NCBI GenBank assembly: GCA_030043675.1
Contig: JASHXG010000268.1
Coordinates: 1 to 18,337, forward strand
Origin: Vulcanimicrobiota bacterium
Lineage (GTDB): Bacteria > Vulcanimicrobiota > Vulcanimicrobiia > Vulcanimicrobiales > Vulcanimicrobiaceae
Reading direction: 5' to 3'
DNA: 18,337 nucleotides
Shown: positions 1 to 8,076 of the stretch, in pieces
How the letters are laid out: every line of letters starts with the position of its first letter
Numbering within the stretch: the first letter of the stretch is position 1
Program-made: the position numbers and the translations under genes
The notes under the pieces: model-generated
Databases searched by the model: none
Told to the model about the DNA's origin: nothing
The model's input: the letters and a program-made list of their open reading frames with translations, nothing else

Positions 1-216
1 ACTTGGAAGTCGCCGGTTCTCTTGATCCAGGGCGACGACGATCGTAACGTCGAGTTCCATCAGATGGTCGATTTGGTCGAGCGCCTCCGCCAGGCGCACG
101 TGTCGTTCGAGCAGATCGTCATCCCGAACGAAATTCACGGCTTCCTGCGGTACGCGTCCTGGCTCGAAGCCGATACGGCGGCCGCCGACTACCTCGCGCG
201 CAAGCTTATGCCTTAG
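1..216 (+). CDS. S9 (prolyl oligopeptidase) family peptidase, C-terminal end, partial
   Basis: This is the last 71 codons of a gene that begins left of the window; the frame is open from base 1. The translation runs TWKSPVLLIQGDDDRNV, then a region ending in IHGF. This is the end of the alpha/beta-hydrolase domain of S9 serine peptidases (acylaminoacyl-peptidase/DPP4 type). In that family GDDDRNV carries the catalytic Asp and IHGF the catalytic His; the nucleophile Ser would lie outside the window. The family cleaves oligopeptides, and location cannot be judged without the N-terminus. The TTG at 22 is not a start, because family sequence continues upstream of it. The stop at 214-216 overlaps the end of typA by 11 bases, tail to tail. 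The family call is fairly sure; the substrate is unknown. Confidence 0.8.
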   Translation, partial: TWKSPVLLIQGDDDRNVEFHQMVDLVERLRQAHVSFEQIVIPNEIHGFLRYASWLEADTAAADYLARKLMP

Positions 217-2032
217 CGGCTTCGCGCTTGCGCAGGCGCAAGCGATTGCCCTCGTTGAGAATCCGTTTGCGCAGGCGGATCGACTGCGGCGTTACTTCGA
301 CCAGCTCGTCGTCTTCGATGAACTCGATGGCGCGCTCGAGCGAGAGCTCCTCGGGCGGCGCCAGCCGTACGGTCTCGTCGGAGCCGGCCGCGCGCATGTT
401 CGTGAGCTTCTTCTCGCGCACGACGTTGAGCGCGATGTCCTTATCGTCGTTGGCGCGGCCGACGATCATGCCTTCGTAGACGTCGACGCCCGGGCCCACG
501 AAGAAATGTCCGCGCTGTTCGAGTCCGGCCAGCGCATAGGCGGTGGTGCGACCCGTATCGCTGGCAACCAGTGCACCGACGTTGCGGCCGGGGAGCTCGC
601 CCTGCCACTCTTGATGGTCGTAGTAGGTGTGCGAGAGAATCGCGGTGCCGCGCGTCAGCGTAAGCAGCTCGCCGCGCAGGCCGAAGATGGCGCGGGTCGG
701 CATCGTGTATTCGAGGCGCTGCGCTTCGCCGACGCTCAGCATGTTCGACATAACGGCCTTGCGCCGGCCGAGGGCCTCGATCACGGCGCCGGCGTACGCC
801 TCGGGAACGTCGACTACGACGTACTCGACCGGCTCCCAACGCTTCCCGTCGCGCTGCGTTACGATGACCTGCGGTTTGGAAACGGCCAGCTCGTACCCTT
901 CGCGCCGCATCGTTTCGATCAGGATCGCGAGATGCAGCTCGCCGCGACCGTGCACTTCAAACGTATCGGCGGAGTCCGTGTCGGCCACGCGCAGCGCGAC
1001 GTTCGACTCGAGCTCGCGCATCAGGCGGGCGCGGATCTGGCGCGAGGTGAGAAACTTCCCCTCCCTGCCTGCGAACGGCGAGTTGTTGACGCTGAAGAAC
1101 ATCGAGACGGTCGGCTCGTCGACCGCGATCGCATGAATGCTCTCCGGCGTGGCGGCATCGGCGATGGTGTCGCCGATGTTGAGGTTCTCGACCCCCGAGA
1201 TGCAGACGATGTCGCCGGCCGCGGCTTCCGCGATCTCGATGCGCTCCAAGCCCGCGAACGTCAGCAGCGCACCCAGTCGCAAACCGGTCGTCACGCTGGC
1301 GTCGCGAGCGATCTTGGCGATCGGCGCGCTGACGCGGGCGGAGCCGCGGAAGATGCGGCCGATCCCGATGCGTCCGACGTATTGGTTGTGATCGATCGCC
1401 GAGATCAAAAGCTGGAACGGCCCGCTTTCGGCCGGCGCCTCGGGAACGTGCGCGGCGATCGTCTCGAAGAGCGGCTCGAGTGAGTCGCTCGCGTCCTCGA
1501 GCGCTCGCTTCGCGATGCCGGCCTTGGCGTTGGTGAAGAGCACCGGAAAGTCGGCTTGCTCGTCGTTCGCGCCAAGCTCGACGAAGAGATCGAAGGTTTG
1601 ATTCACGACCTCAAGGGGACGAGCATCTTTGCGGTCGATCTTATTGACGACCACGATCGCGCGTAGGTCGAGCTCGAGCGCCTTGCGCAGGACGAACCGG
1701 GTCTGCGGCATGACGCCTTCAGCGGCGTCGACCAGCAACAAGATTCCCTGGACCATCTGGAGCACGCGCTCCACCTCGCCGCCGAAGTCGGCATGCCCAG
1801 GGGTGTCGACGATGTTGAACTTGACGTCACCGTGGCGCACGGCGGTGTTCTTGGCCAGAATCGTTATGCCGCGCTCGCGCTCCAGGGGATTCGAATCCAG
1901 CACGCGCGTCGCGACCTGCTGACCTTCGCGAAAGACGCCGCTCTGCTTGAGCATGGCATCGACCAGCGTCGTCTTGCCGTGGTCGACGTGCGCGACGATC
2001 GCGACGTTGCGGATGTCGGAGCGGGTTTTCAC
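206..2032 (-). CDS. typA: Translational GTPase TypA/BipA
   Basis: Encodes a 608-residue ribosome-associated GTPase of the elongation-factor-G class, known for roles in stress and cold adaptation and in 50S assembly. The length is normal for the family. GTPase motifs are in order: P-loop AHVDHGKTT (residues 14-22), switch I around RGITI (54-58), DTPGHADFGGEV (76-87) and NKID (130-133). The start is GTG at 2032, giving the usual opening MKTRSDIRNVAIVAHVDHGK; AAGGAA lies about 6 bases upstream of it. The C-terminal half carries the TypA-type EF-G III/V-like and C-terminal domains, with a conserved RGELLTLTRG-like stretch before a YDHQEWQG segment. The gene is convergent with the S9 peptidase and follows the DUF5069 gene in the same direction after 49 bases, so the two may share a transcript. 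Nothing looks broken. Confidence 0.97.
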   Translation of the reverse strand: MKTRSDIRNVAIVAHVDHGKTTLVDAMLKQSGVFREGQQVATRVLDSNPLERERGITILAKNTAVRHGDVKFNIVDTPGHADFGGEVERVLQMVQGILLLVDAAEGVMPQTRFVLRKALELDLRAIVVVNKIDRKDARPLEVVNQTFDLFVELGANDEQADFPVLFTNAKAGIAKRALEDASDSLEPLFETIAAHVPEAPAESGPFQLLISAIDHNQYVGRIGIGRIFRGSARVSAPIAKIARDASVTTGLRLGALLTFAGLERIEIAEAAAGDIVCISGVENLNIGDTIADAATPESIHAIAVDEPTVSMFFSVNNSPFAGREGKFLTSRQIRARLMRELESNVALRVADTDSADTFEVHGRGELHLAILIETMRREGYELAVSKPQVIVTQRDGKRWEPVEYVVVDVPEAYAGAVIEALGRRKAVMSNMLSVGEAQRLEYTMPTRAIFGLRGELLTLTRGTAILSHTYYDHQEWQGELPGRNVGALVASDTGRTTAYALAGLEQRGHFFVGPGVDVYEGMIVGRANDDKDIALNVVREKKLTNMRAAGSDETVRLAPPEELSLERAIEFIEDDELVEVTPQSIRLRKRILNEGNRLRLRKREAAKA

Positions 2033-2081
2033 GCTCGTTCCTTACCCGGCGGCCGGGCCTGCCCTTCCGACGCCTTCAGGG

Positions 2082-2441
2082 TTAGCCCGTTTGGATGCGC
2101 CCCTCTTCGGCGTCTTGTTGGTCGAGGTAGAGGCGGCACTCGACCAGCACGAAACGGTTCGCCGCCTCGCGCTGCGCGTCCGAAACGTGCCGGTCGAAGT
2201 ACGTGACGAGCTGCGTGTCGTCAGCGCCCTGCTCGATCAACGCGTCGAACGCGTCGCGCGTGATGCCGGCGTACTGAAGAAATCCCACGCCGAGGGGACA
2301 GTAGCCGGGGTACGTGCCGTTTGTATGCGCGCGTTCGGCGCGGACTTTGTCGGCCAGTCTTGCCAGCCACGCATAGCGGCCGAGCATTTCGCGTCCGCTC
2401 CGCGGCGGCGTCTTTGTAAGGTCCGGTGCGGTTACGGCCAT
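2082..2441 (-). CDS. DUF5069 domain protein
   Basis: A 119-residue protein of unknown function. It matches the DUF5069 pattern I know: an opening DLTKTPPRSGREMLGRYAWLARLADKVRA followed, after AHTNGTYPGYCPLG, by a helical region with FDALIEQGADD. It looks cytosolic, with no signal peptide or membrane segment. The open frame runs upstream to 2612, but that extension is Ser/Arg-rich low-quality sequence. I place the start at ATG 2441 because the family similarity begins just after it and a purine-rich GAGGAGAAGAG tract precedes it by about ten bases. It lies directly upstream of typA on the same strand and may be cotranscribed with it. The family is reasonably sure; no activity can be assigned. 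Confidence 0.8.
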   Translation of the reverse strand: MAVTAPDLTKTPPRSGREMLGRYAWLARLADKVRAERAHTNGTYPGYCPLGVGFLQYAGITRDAFDALIEQGADDTQLVTYFDRHVSDAQREAANRFVLVECRLYLDQQDAEEGRIQTG

Positions 2442-2496
2442 AGCGAGGCAACTCTTCTCCTCCACCTTGGGCCCAACCAACCGGCTCGACGAGAGT

Positions 2497-3020
2497 TTAG
2501 TTGCGAGGGGGCGCGAAGGCCGGCATTGGTGGACCAGCGGGCAAGCGAACGTTTCGCGTGTCGCTCGGAACGCCGATGGTGCGGAACTGGAACTCGACGT
2601 TCGACCGACCACGCTCGTTTTCGCGCACTTCGAATACCGCCGCCATCGGCGTCAGAAAGACTTCCACCTTGGCGACGCCCTCGTGCAGTTGCGCCACGCC
2701 TAAGTCTTCGATCGTTGACGTTGCCGACTCCGCCGCATAAGCGACGAGGGATTGGCCGGTGCTATTGCGGTGTTGTGTCCTAACTTCACCGCGCGTAATG
2801 CTTCCGGCGCAACCGAGATCTGCAGCCGGGTTGATGATACATGACGCGCCTTTCCCGCTTGTCCGAGGACTGGCCGTAAACACCCCAGGTGCTGGTGCCG
2901 GTGGACTTCCCAGTGACGCACGCTTTGGTCAAACCTGGTGCTCGGCATCGGCGGTATAATAAGGCCCGGCGGCAAGACTGCGGAAAAACATACACCGGTT
3001 GCGGCGCCTCAAGACCATTG
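2497..3020 (-). pseudogene. Decayed gene for an exported Gly/Ser-repeat protein (frameshifted)
   Basis: Coding-looking sequence is broken across two frames. A near-ideal ribosome site (AAGGAGGT) precedes ATG 3020, but that frame stops at TGA 2929-2931 after 29 codons. At about 2864-2917 a different frame reads VTGKSTGTSTWGVYGQSS, like the GVYGQSS repeats of certain exported bacterial proteins. From about 2850 the signal returns to the first frame with CIINPAADLGC, then AYAAESATSTIEDLG, and ends VFEVRENERGRSNVEF. From memory, intact relatives have some 20-40 more residues around GVAKV/EVFLTP (near 2635-2667), so a deletion is also likely. I read this as a pseudogene with at least one frameshift and an internal deletion. 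The family recollection is from memory and has no assigned function. An alternative, recoding of the TGA, is discussed in the findings. Confidence 0.55.
2955..2960 (+). promoter_or_regulatory. Possible -10 box upstream of the MscS gene
   Basis: A perfect TATAAT stands alone in GC-rich sequence 111 bases before the MscS start and points toward it. No good -35 element sits at the usual distance: TTGGTC at 2925-2930 is 24 bases away. The site lies inside the decayed gene on the other strand. The promoter call is weak. Confidence 0.25.
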
Positions 3021-3071
3021 GCACCTCCTTGTTGGAAGTATGTTCGCCTCGTGCCGCGAAGATAAGAGCAC

Positions 3072-4724
3072 ATGACGTGCCGCGCCACTGTCTTTGCGGC
3101 GGCCCTCGTTGCTCTGCTTCTAAGTAGTCCGCGAGCCTGGGCTCAGGTACCGATGCCGATTCCGGTCGCGTCGGAGTCGGCATCGCCACATGGAATCGCA
3201 GTGAAGCGGGTGCGAGGCTACGACACGGCGACCGTTTTATACCTGGGCAAGAAGCTTTTCGATGTTGCGACTCCCGCCGCGACCAGTGCCGACGTCATTC
3301 CGCCGATAGTCATACGCGTCGAGACGGTGGAGAATAACCTCGCCAGCCTCGTTCCTCCGCCGGAAAGTATCTTCGAAGTTCCCACTGCCCGGTTCGATGC
3401 GGCCACATTTCGTGTCGAGATTGGCAAGCAGAATGGCTACCCGATACTCTACGCAACCGACGCGGAGCGTGTCGACCTTGCTCAGATCGTGACCGTTACC
3501 GAAGCCGACACATCGGTACATGGTCTCCCCGCAGATCAGCTCGCCGAGCAGTGGCGCAACATCTTGCAGGAAGCGCTGGCGCCGGTGGTAGCCGCGTCAT
3601 CTCCCGAGCACGTCGCTGGCGAGCTCCGCAAAGCTCCATTCGTCGCGCTTTGTGCGGTCGTATTGACGTGGCTGATGCTTTGGTTGCGCGGCCGGCTGCG
3701 CCGGCGCTCCGATGCACTTGCGGCCAAAGAACCCGGGGTCGACGCGACCGACGACAGCGGTGCCGCGCGGCAGTGGTTGCGTAGACGGCACCACCTCGTT
3801 CAGGGCGCGTCTTGGCTACTGGGCTGGGGAGTATTACTGCTCTGGCTGCTAGTCGGGCTTTGGATTCTCACGATCATTCCCGCGACCCGCGGCCATGCGA
3901 CGGCGTTATCGCGCCGGATCGCCGTCGTTGCCGCGCTATGGTTCGTCATCGTTGTCGTCAACTATTTGTCTCGTCTTGCACTCATCGAATTCGGCAGCGC
4001 CGTAGGCTATAATCCGTTTTTGAGTTCGGAGGACGCAGCGCGAAAAGCACTAAGACGGCCGATGATCATCGATGCAGTCGATGATTTAAAAGGCGTCGTT
4101 CTCTATCTAATCGGCGTCATCGTGACGTTATCGATCTTCTCGTTTTCGCCGGCGTCGGCGCTGACCATTGGAGCCGTCGTTACTCTCGTGCTTGGCCTGG
4201 CGGGCCAGAGTGTCGTTAAAGACTACGTCGCCGGATTCCTTATCCTCGCCGAGGATCAGTTTGCCGTCGGCGATTATGTTACCGTCAATGGCGTAACAGG
4301 CGCGGTAGAGTGGCTGACGCTACGAATAACGCAAATAAGAACGGACACCGGATCCGTGGTTACGCTGCCAAACGGTACGATCACCATAGCTGAAAATGCG
4401 ACGCGGAGCCGGTCGCGCATTGACTTTAGGATTTTGATTACGCAGGACTCCGACGTCGAGAAGGCCCTCGGCATGCTCAAACGCGTTCTCGCTGACTTCG
4501 CCGGCGAGAACGAGTGGTGCGCAGCAGTTCTCGAGCCGCCAGAAGTTCTCGGCGTCGAGTCGATGTCGGCCGGCGGCATCGAGCTTCGTGCCTGGATCAA
4601 GGTGCGGCCCGCCGAACGAAGGGCCGTCTCATTAGAGCTGAACCGTCGCGTAGTCAAGGCATTCCGCAACGCCGGCATCGGCATAGCGGGTCCCGTGACG
4701 AGGGTGATGACGAGGAATCCTTAG
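3072..4724 (+). CDS. MscS-family mechanosensitive ion channel with periplasmic N-terminal domain
   Basis: A 550-residue inner-membrane channel predicted to release solutes under hypo-osmotic shock. Residues 1-24 are a signal peptide ending AWA. An exported domain follows (about 25-185), with GIAVKRVRGYDTATVLYLGKK near its start. Membrane segments lie near 190-206, 246-270, 283-304 and 341-358. The pore helix and MscS beta domain begin at about 361; VLGLAGQSVVKDYVAGFLIL (373-392) is the family signature, followed by EDQFAVGDYV and a TLPNGTI motif. It is larger than E. coli MscS (286 residues) and resembles the extended family members. The start is ATG 3072, with only a weak purine stretch (AAGATAAGAG) before it; its signal peptide supports it. 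It heads the plus-strand block, 75 bases before the DUF2252 gene. Which extended subfamily it belongs to is unclear. Confidence 0.92.
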   Translation: MTCRATVFAAALVALLLSSPRAWAQVPMPIPVASESASPHGIAVKRVRGYDTATVLYLGKKLFDVATPAATSADVIPPIVIRVETVENNLASLVPPPESIFEVPTARFDAATFRVEIGKQNGYPILYATDAERVDLAQIVTVTEADTSVHGLPADQLAEQWRNILQEALAPVVAASSPEHVAGELRKAPFVALCAVVLTWLMLWLRGRLRRRSDALAAKEPGVDATDDSGAARQWLRRRHHLVQGASWLLGWGVLLLWLLVGLWILTIIPATRGHATALSRRIAVVAALWFVIVVVNYLSRLALIEFGSAVGYNPFLSSEDAARKALRRPMIIDAVDDLKGVVLYLIGVIVTLSIFSFSPASALTIGAVVTLVLGLAGQSVVKDYVAGFLILAEDQFAVGDYVTVNGVTGAVEWLTLRITQIRTDTGSVVTLPNGTITIAENATRSRSRIDFRILITQDSDVEKALGMLKRVLADFAGENEWCAAVLEPPEVLGVESMSAGGIELRAWIKVRPAERRAVSLELNRRVVKAFRNAGIGIAGPVTRVMTRNP

Positions 4725-4742
4725 CCGGCGGCTGAACGGGAC

Positions 4743-4760
4743 CGACCCCCGCAAGGGTCG
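4743..4760 (+). terminator. Stem-loop after the MscS gene
   Basis: CGACCC and GGGTCG form a 6-bp stem around the loop CCGCAA, 18 bases after the MscS stop. No T-run follows (AAAACC instead), so it is at best a weak or factor-dependent terminator or a processing hairpin. Confidence 0.3.
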
Positions 4761-4799
4761 AAAACCTCGGAAAATGCAGTACGCTTTCGGCGGTACTGG

Positions 4800-6170
4800 A
4801 TGACGAAAGCTGAGCGCAGGGCCGCTGGGAAGAACTTGCGCTCGCAATGTCCCCGCAGATCGCATGCCAAATGGAGCGTCAGAACGGACGATCCGATTGG
4901 ACTGCTCGAGGCGTCGGACGAGGGGCGGATCAAAAATCTTCTGCCGGTCCGCTACGGCAGAATGTCGATCTCGCCGTTTACCTTTTACCGTGGTACGGCC
5001 GCGATTCAAGCGCGCGATCTTGCCGCCTCTCCTACCGCAGGGATCGAGGTGCAGCTGTGCGGCGACTGTCACCTGATGAACTTCGGCGGATTTGCGACGC
5101 CCGAACGGCGTTTGGCGTTCGACATGAACGACTTCGATGAGACATTTCCGGGGCCGTTCGAGTGGGACGTAAAACGTCTCGCGGTCAGCATCCTCCTCGC
5201 TGGGCGCGGCGTCGACCTCGCCGAAAGCATCACGGAGGAAGCCATCCGCGTATGTGTCGCATCGTACCGCTTGCGCATTGCTGAGCTCGCCGAACGCACC
5301 ATTCTTGAACGCTGGTACGAGGGAATTCGCGTCGACGATCTTGTCCACGTCTTTTCCGATCACCGTAAGACGCAGCACACGCTGCAGAAGTACCGGCGCA
5401 AAGCGACGGCGCGCACCTCAGAGTCCGTTTTTCCGAAGCTGATCAGGATCGTGGACGGGCGGGCGAAGATCATTGACGATCCGCCGCTCATCAGCCACGC
5501 GTTCAAGCATGTCGGCGACTGGGAGGGAAGGGCTGCGGCGCTCATTGCCAGCTACAAAGCGACGGCCGGAGACGATCTGCGGCACCTGCTCGACCGCTAC
5601 CATTTCGAGGATGCCGCCATAAAAGCCGTCGGCGTAGGGAGCGTGGGCACGCGCTGTTACGCCGCGCTGTTCCTCGCCGATGGCGAAGAGCCGTTGTTCC
5701 TGCAAATGAAAGAGGCGCGTCGGTCTGCGTTGGAGCCCGCGTCTGGCTCGCGCCGCTATGCGCACGAGGGTCAGCGCGTCGTCAACGGACAACGGCTCCT
5801 GCAGGCCGCCGGCGACATCTTCCTCGGCTGGACGGAGATACCGGGTGAGGCCCATTTCTACGTTCGCCAACTGCGAGATATGAAGGTGTCCGTCGACGCG
5901 GCCCGTTTTAGGGCGAGCACGCTAATAGACTACGCAAGGATATGCGGTTGGGCACTTGCTCGCGCGCACGCCAAAGCCGGCGATGCGGACATGATCACCG
6001 GCTACCTGGGCCGGAGCGATGTTTTCGATAGCGCGATCGTGGACTACTGCAAAGCCTATGCCGTACAAGTCGACCGCGATTACGCCGCAATGATGGACGC
6101 GATTCGCTCCGGTCGCTTAGCCGCGGACATCGAGCCCGAGGTGCACGAGACTGCTGGAGGGGGTAGATGA
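4800..6170 (+). CDS. DUF2252 family protein (kinase-like fold)
   Basis: A 456-residue DUF2252 protein, a family widespread in actinobacteria and related soil lineages and related in fold to aminoglycoside/choline-type phosphotransferases; its substrate is not known. The key motifs are intact. GDCHLMNFG (88-96) corresponds to the catalytic-loop HGDxHxxN pattern, and FDMNDFDET (107-115) supplies the metal-binding acidic residues, followed by FEWDVKRLAVS. The early motif SPFTFYRG (58-65) is also typical. No signal peptide or membrane segment is seen, so it is probably cytosolic. The start is ATG 4800, with a poor ribosome site; the family sequence begins soon after it. The stop overlaps the start of the DUF4403 lipoprotein gene by 4 bases (ATGA), so the two are translationally coupled. 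Confidence 0.9.
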   Translation: MTKAERRAAGKNLRSQCPRRSHAKWSVRTDDPIGLLEASDEGRIKNLLPVRYGRMSISPFTFYRGTAAIQARDLAASPTAGIEVQLCGDCHLMNFGGFATPERRLAFDMNDFDETFPGPFEWDVKRLAVSILLAGRGVDLAESITEEAIRVCVASYRLRIAELAERTILERWYEGIRVDDLVHVFSDHRKTQHTLQKYRRKATARTSESVFPKLIRIVDGRAKIIDDPPLISHAFKHVGDWEGRAAALIASYKATAGDDLRHLLDRYHFEDAAIKAVGVGSVGTRCYAALFLADGEEPLFLQMKEARRSALEPASGSRRYAHEGQRVVNGQRLLQAAGDIFLGWTEIPGEAHFYVRQLRDMKVSVDAARFRASTLIDYARICGWALARAHAKAGDADMITGYLGRSDVFDSAIVDYCKAYAVQVDRDYAAMMDAIRSGRLAADIEPEVHETAGGGR

Positions 6171-7744
6171 TGCCGTTGACGATGCGCGCATTGACCAACT
6201 GCATGGGCGCGGCAATACTTTGCTCCGCGCTTGCGCTCGAAGGTTGCAAATCGGCCTTTCCGCCCGCGCCTCCACGAGCGACCTCGTTCCCGCAACAGAC
6301 CAACACAGAGACATCCGTCATTACGATCCCGATCGACGTACGCATCCGGAACCTGCGACAGGTACTCGCCCGCTCGGGATCCTCGACGGTCTTGGACTCC
6401 GGCTGGCGCGCGGTTCAAGCGGCTTCCAACGACGGATATGCCGACGTCCGCACGATCATCGCGACGTATCTCAACAACAAGGTCGTTGGGTCGCAGTACG
6501 TACCCACGCAGTTTCGCATTACGGCGCGGCGTGGCGACGTTGGCGCAAACGCCCAAGGCGACGTCGTTCGGATCGGATTCAACGAGCGCTTCGAGCTCCA
6601 GCTACGATCGCGCGCGGGAAGCTATACCTGCGGTCCCAAGGCCAACGCCGCGCTGCGCGCGTCGGCGGCCGTCGCCGCTCGAGTGCGCCCGGATGGAACG
6701 TTTCAGACGAACGTCTCGGACTTTACCGGGCGCCTTGCAGCGTTCTGCAATATCGCGAGCTCGTTCCTGAATAACGGCGGAATCGACTTGACGCCGGCCC
6801 TTCGCGAGCCGTATCTGCGCGCTCTGAACAAGGCGTCCGAGGCGGTTGCGCGGGTGATACGGCGGGCTTTCGATGTCGTCATGCGTGCCGCGTTCGCGAC
6901 GATCGCTAGACAGTTGGCGCAGCCGGTTCAAGTCTCGGAGAACGCATGGCTCACGCCCAACCTGCAGAACGCGACCGTGCGCAAACTCTCGCTCGCAACC
7001 AGCGGCAATGATTTGCTCGCGACCTTCAACCTCGCCGTCGCCGCAAAGCCACAAGTTTCGCTGGGGAGCGCGCCGCCGCCGCCGTCGCAGGTTTCGGTTC
7101 CCAGTTTCGCGACGCTCGACATCCCTGACGAGTTTCGCCTGCCGATCAACGTCCGCGTACCCTACAACCTGATGGTCCAACGGGCGCGCGCGTCGCTGGT
7201 CGGCACCGAGCTCCCGGTCAAGGTAATCGGCACGGTGCGCGTCGACAACGTGGATATTTACGCGAACAACGCCGGAACGGCCACCGCTCCCCAGCCGAAG
7301 GTGGTGATTCAGGTCGACTTCTCCGGAGGCGCTTCGGGGAAACTCTACCTTTGGGGAACGCCGGCCGTCGATCCGGCGACCAACGTGATCTCAATCCCCG
7401 ATCTTAACTACACGATCGACACGAGCCGATTGTTGATCAACGTGTTCGCTCCGCTCCTGACGTCGAACTTCGTTATCTCTCGCGTGCGCAAGGCCGCGAC
7501 CTTTGATGCGTCCCAGCGCATCGACGAAGCTACCGCTCCCTTCATGAAGCCCTACGACCGTACCCTGACCGCGCCGGACGGAACCACCGTTGCGTTGCAT
7601 GCCAAGCCGATGTCGACTGGACTGAACGGTATCTCCGTGGACGCCGACGCGCTCATCGTGCATGCAGTCGTCAACGGAACGCTGAGCGCAAACGTCGATA
7701 CCTCGGTCGACGCGCTCTCGCTGGCGCGCTCGGCTTCGCCGTGA
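6167..7744 (+). CDS. DUF4403 family lipoprotein
   Basis: A 525-residue envelope protein of the DUF4403 family, whose members I recall as lipid-binding-like (TULIP-type) lipoproteins without an assigned reaction. A signal peptide ends in LALEGC, making Cys27 the lipid anchor; Glu just before the GC is unusual for a lipobox. The mature protein opens with a Pro-rich linker, then TSVITIPIDVRIRNLRQVL, the typical first strand of the family. A second copy of the same style occurs at IPDEFRLPINVRVPYN, and a conserved IPDLNYTIDTS segment follows. GGAGG sits 6 bases before ATG 6167; a second ATG at 6170 adds a one-codon ambiguity. The gene starts within the DUF2252 stop (ATGA). The pairing suggests that the kinase-like protein and the lipoprotein act on one envelope process, which is inference. 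Confidence 0.85.
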   Translation: MMPLTMRALTNCMGAAILCSALALEGCKSAFPPAPPRATSFPQQTNTETSVITIPIDVRIRNLRQVLARSGSSTVLDSGWRAVQAASNDGYADVRTIIATYLNNKVVGSQYVPTQFRITARRGDVGANAQGDVVRIGFNERFELQLRSRAGSYTCGPKANAALRASAAVAARVRPDGTFQTNVSDFTGRLAAFCNIASSFLNNGGIDLTPALREPYLRALNKASEAVARVIRRAFDVVMRAAFATIARQLAQPVQVSENAWLTPNLQNATVRKLSLATSGNDLLATFNLAVAAKPQVSLGSAPPPPSQVSVPSFATLDIPDEFRLPINVRVPYNLMVQRARASLVGTELPVKVIGTVRVDNVDIYANNAGTATAPQPKVVIQVDFSGGASGKLYLWGTPAVDPATNVISIPDLNYTIDTSRLLINVFAPLLTSNFVISRVRKAATFDASQRIDEATAPFMKPYDRTLTAPDGTTVALHAKPMSTGLNGISVDADALIVHAVVNGTLSANVDTSVDALSLARSASP

Positions 7745-8076
7745 GTAGGTCCATGAATGATCTTGGGTATGCGACTGCGACGATGGCAGCGATGAGCACG
7801 TAACCGCTCACCCGGCGGACACTGGCGCCGATGCATTGCGCCCACGCGGCGCGCCACCCGCACAGTTGCGCGAGCAGCGTGCCAGGTAGGCGAGCTTGGG
7901 TCACGCGAGCGACTTTCAAGTCCAGCTATCAACGGCTGGACGAGCACCATCACGAATGTGAGGCTTACAAACAGTTTGGTCCTTTACGCCCCTCTGATGC
8001 TTCTGCGCGCATAAAGGCGGGGACATGCATTCCAGCGAACCGAAGATCTCAGAAAATTAGAGCTCTTCGCATTTGT
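7745..8076. other. Gene-poor stretch before tRNA-Sec
   Basis: About 330 bases between the DUF4403 stop and tRNA-Sec without a convincing gene. Minus-strand frames exist, one with a hydrophobic run (VSGYVLIAAIVAVAY) near 7760-7805, but they lack a ribosome site, begin with TTG or overlap the DUF4403 gene. The only structure I can support is the stem-loop at 7920-7941. A tRNA promoter should lie in the last 100 bases, but I cannot pick one with confidence. Confidence 0.5.
7920..7941. other. Seven-base-pair stem-loop
   Basis: GTCCAGC (7920-7926) and GCTGGAC (7935-7941) are perfect inverted repeats around an 8-base loop. It lies 175 bases past the DUF4403 stop and 135 before tRNA-Sec. With no T-run on either side it is not a classical terminator. 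Confidence 0.35.

Noticed and set aside
506..1483. A 325-codon open frame opposite typA
   Set aside because: It is the mirror of a well-conserved gene in GC-rich sequence, Arg/Asp/Gly-rich, and matches nothing I know.
2442..2612. N-terminal extension of the DUF5069 gene
   Set aside because: It is Ser/Arg-rich and unlike the family, while ATG 2441 has a purine-rich tract and begins just before the conserved part.
4632..5378. A 248-codon minus-strand frame across the MscS end and DUF2252 start
   Set aside because: It overlaps two solid genes and its composition is that of an antisense shadow.
7671..7953. Minus-strand frames with a hydrophobic run after the DUF4403 gene
   Set aside because: They overlap the DUF4403 coding end, begin with TTG or lack a ribosome site, and resemble no protein I recognise.
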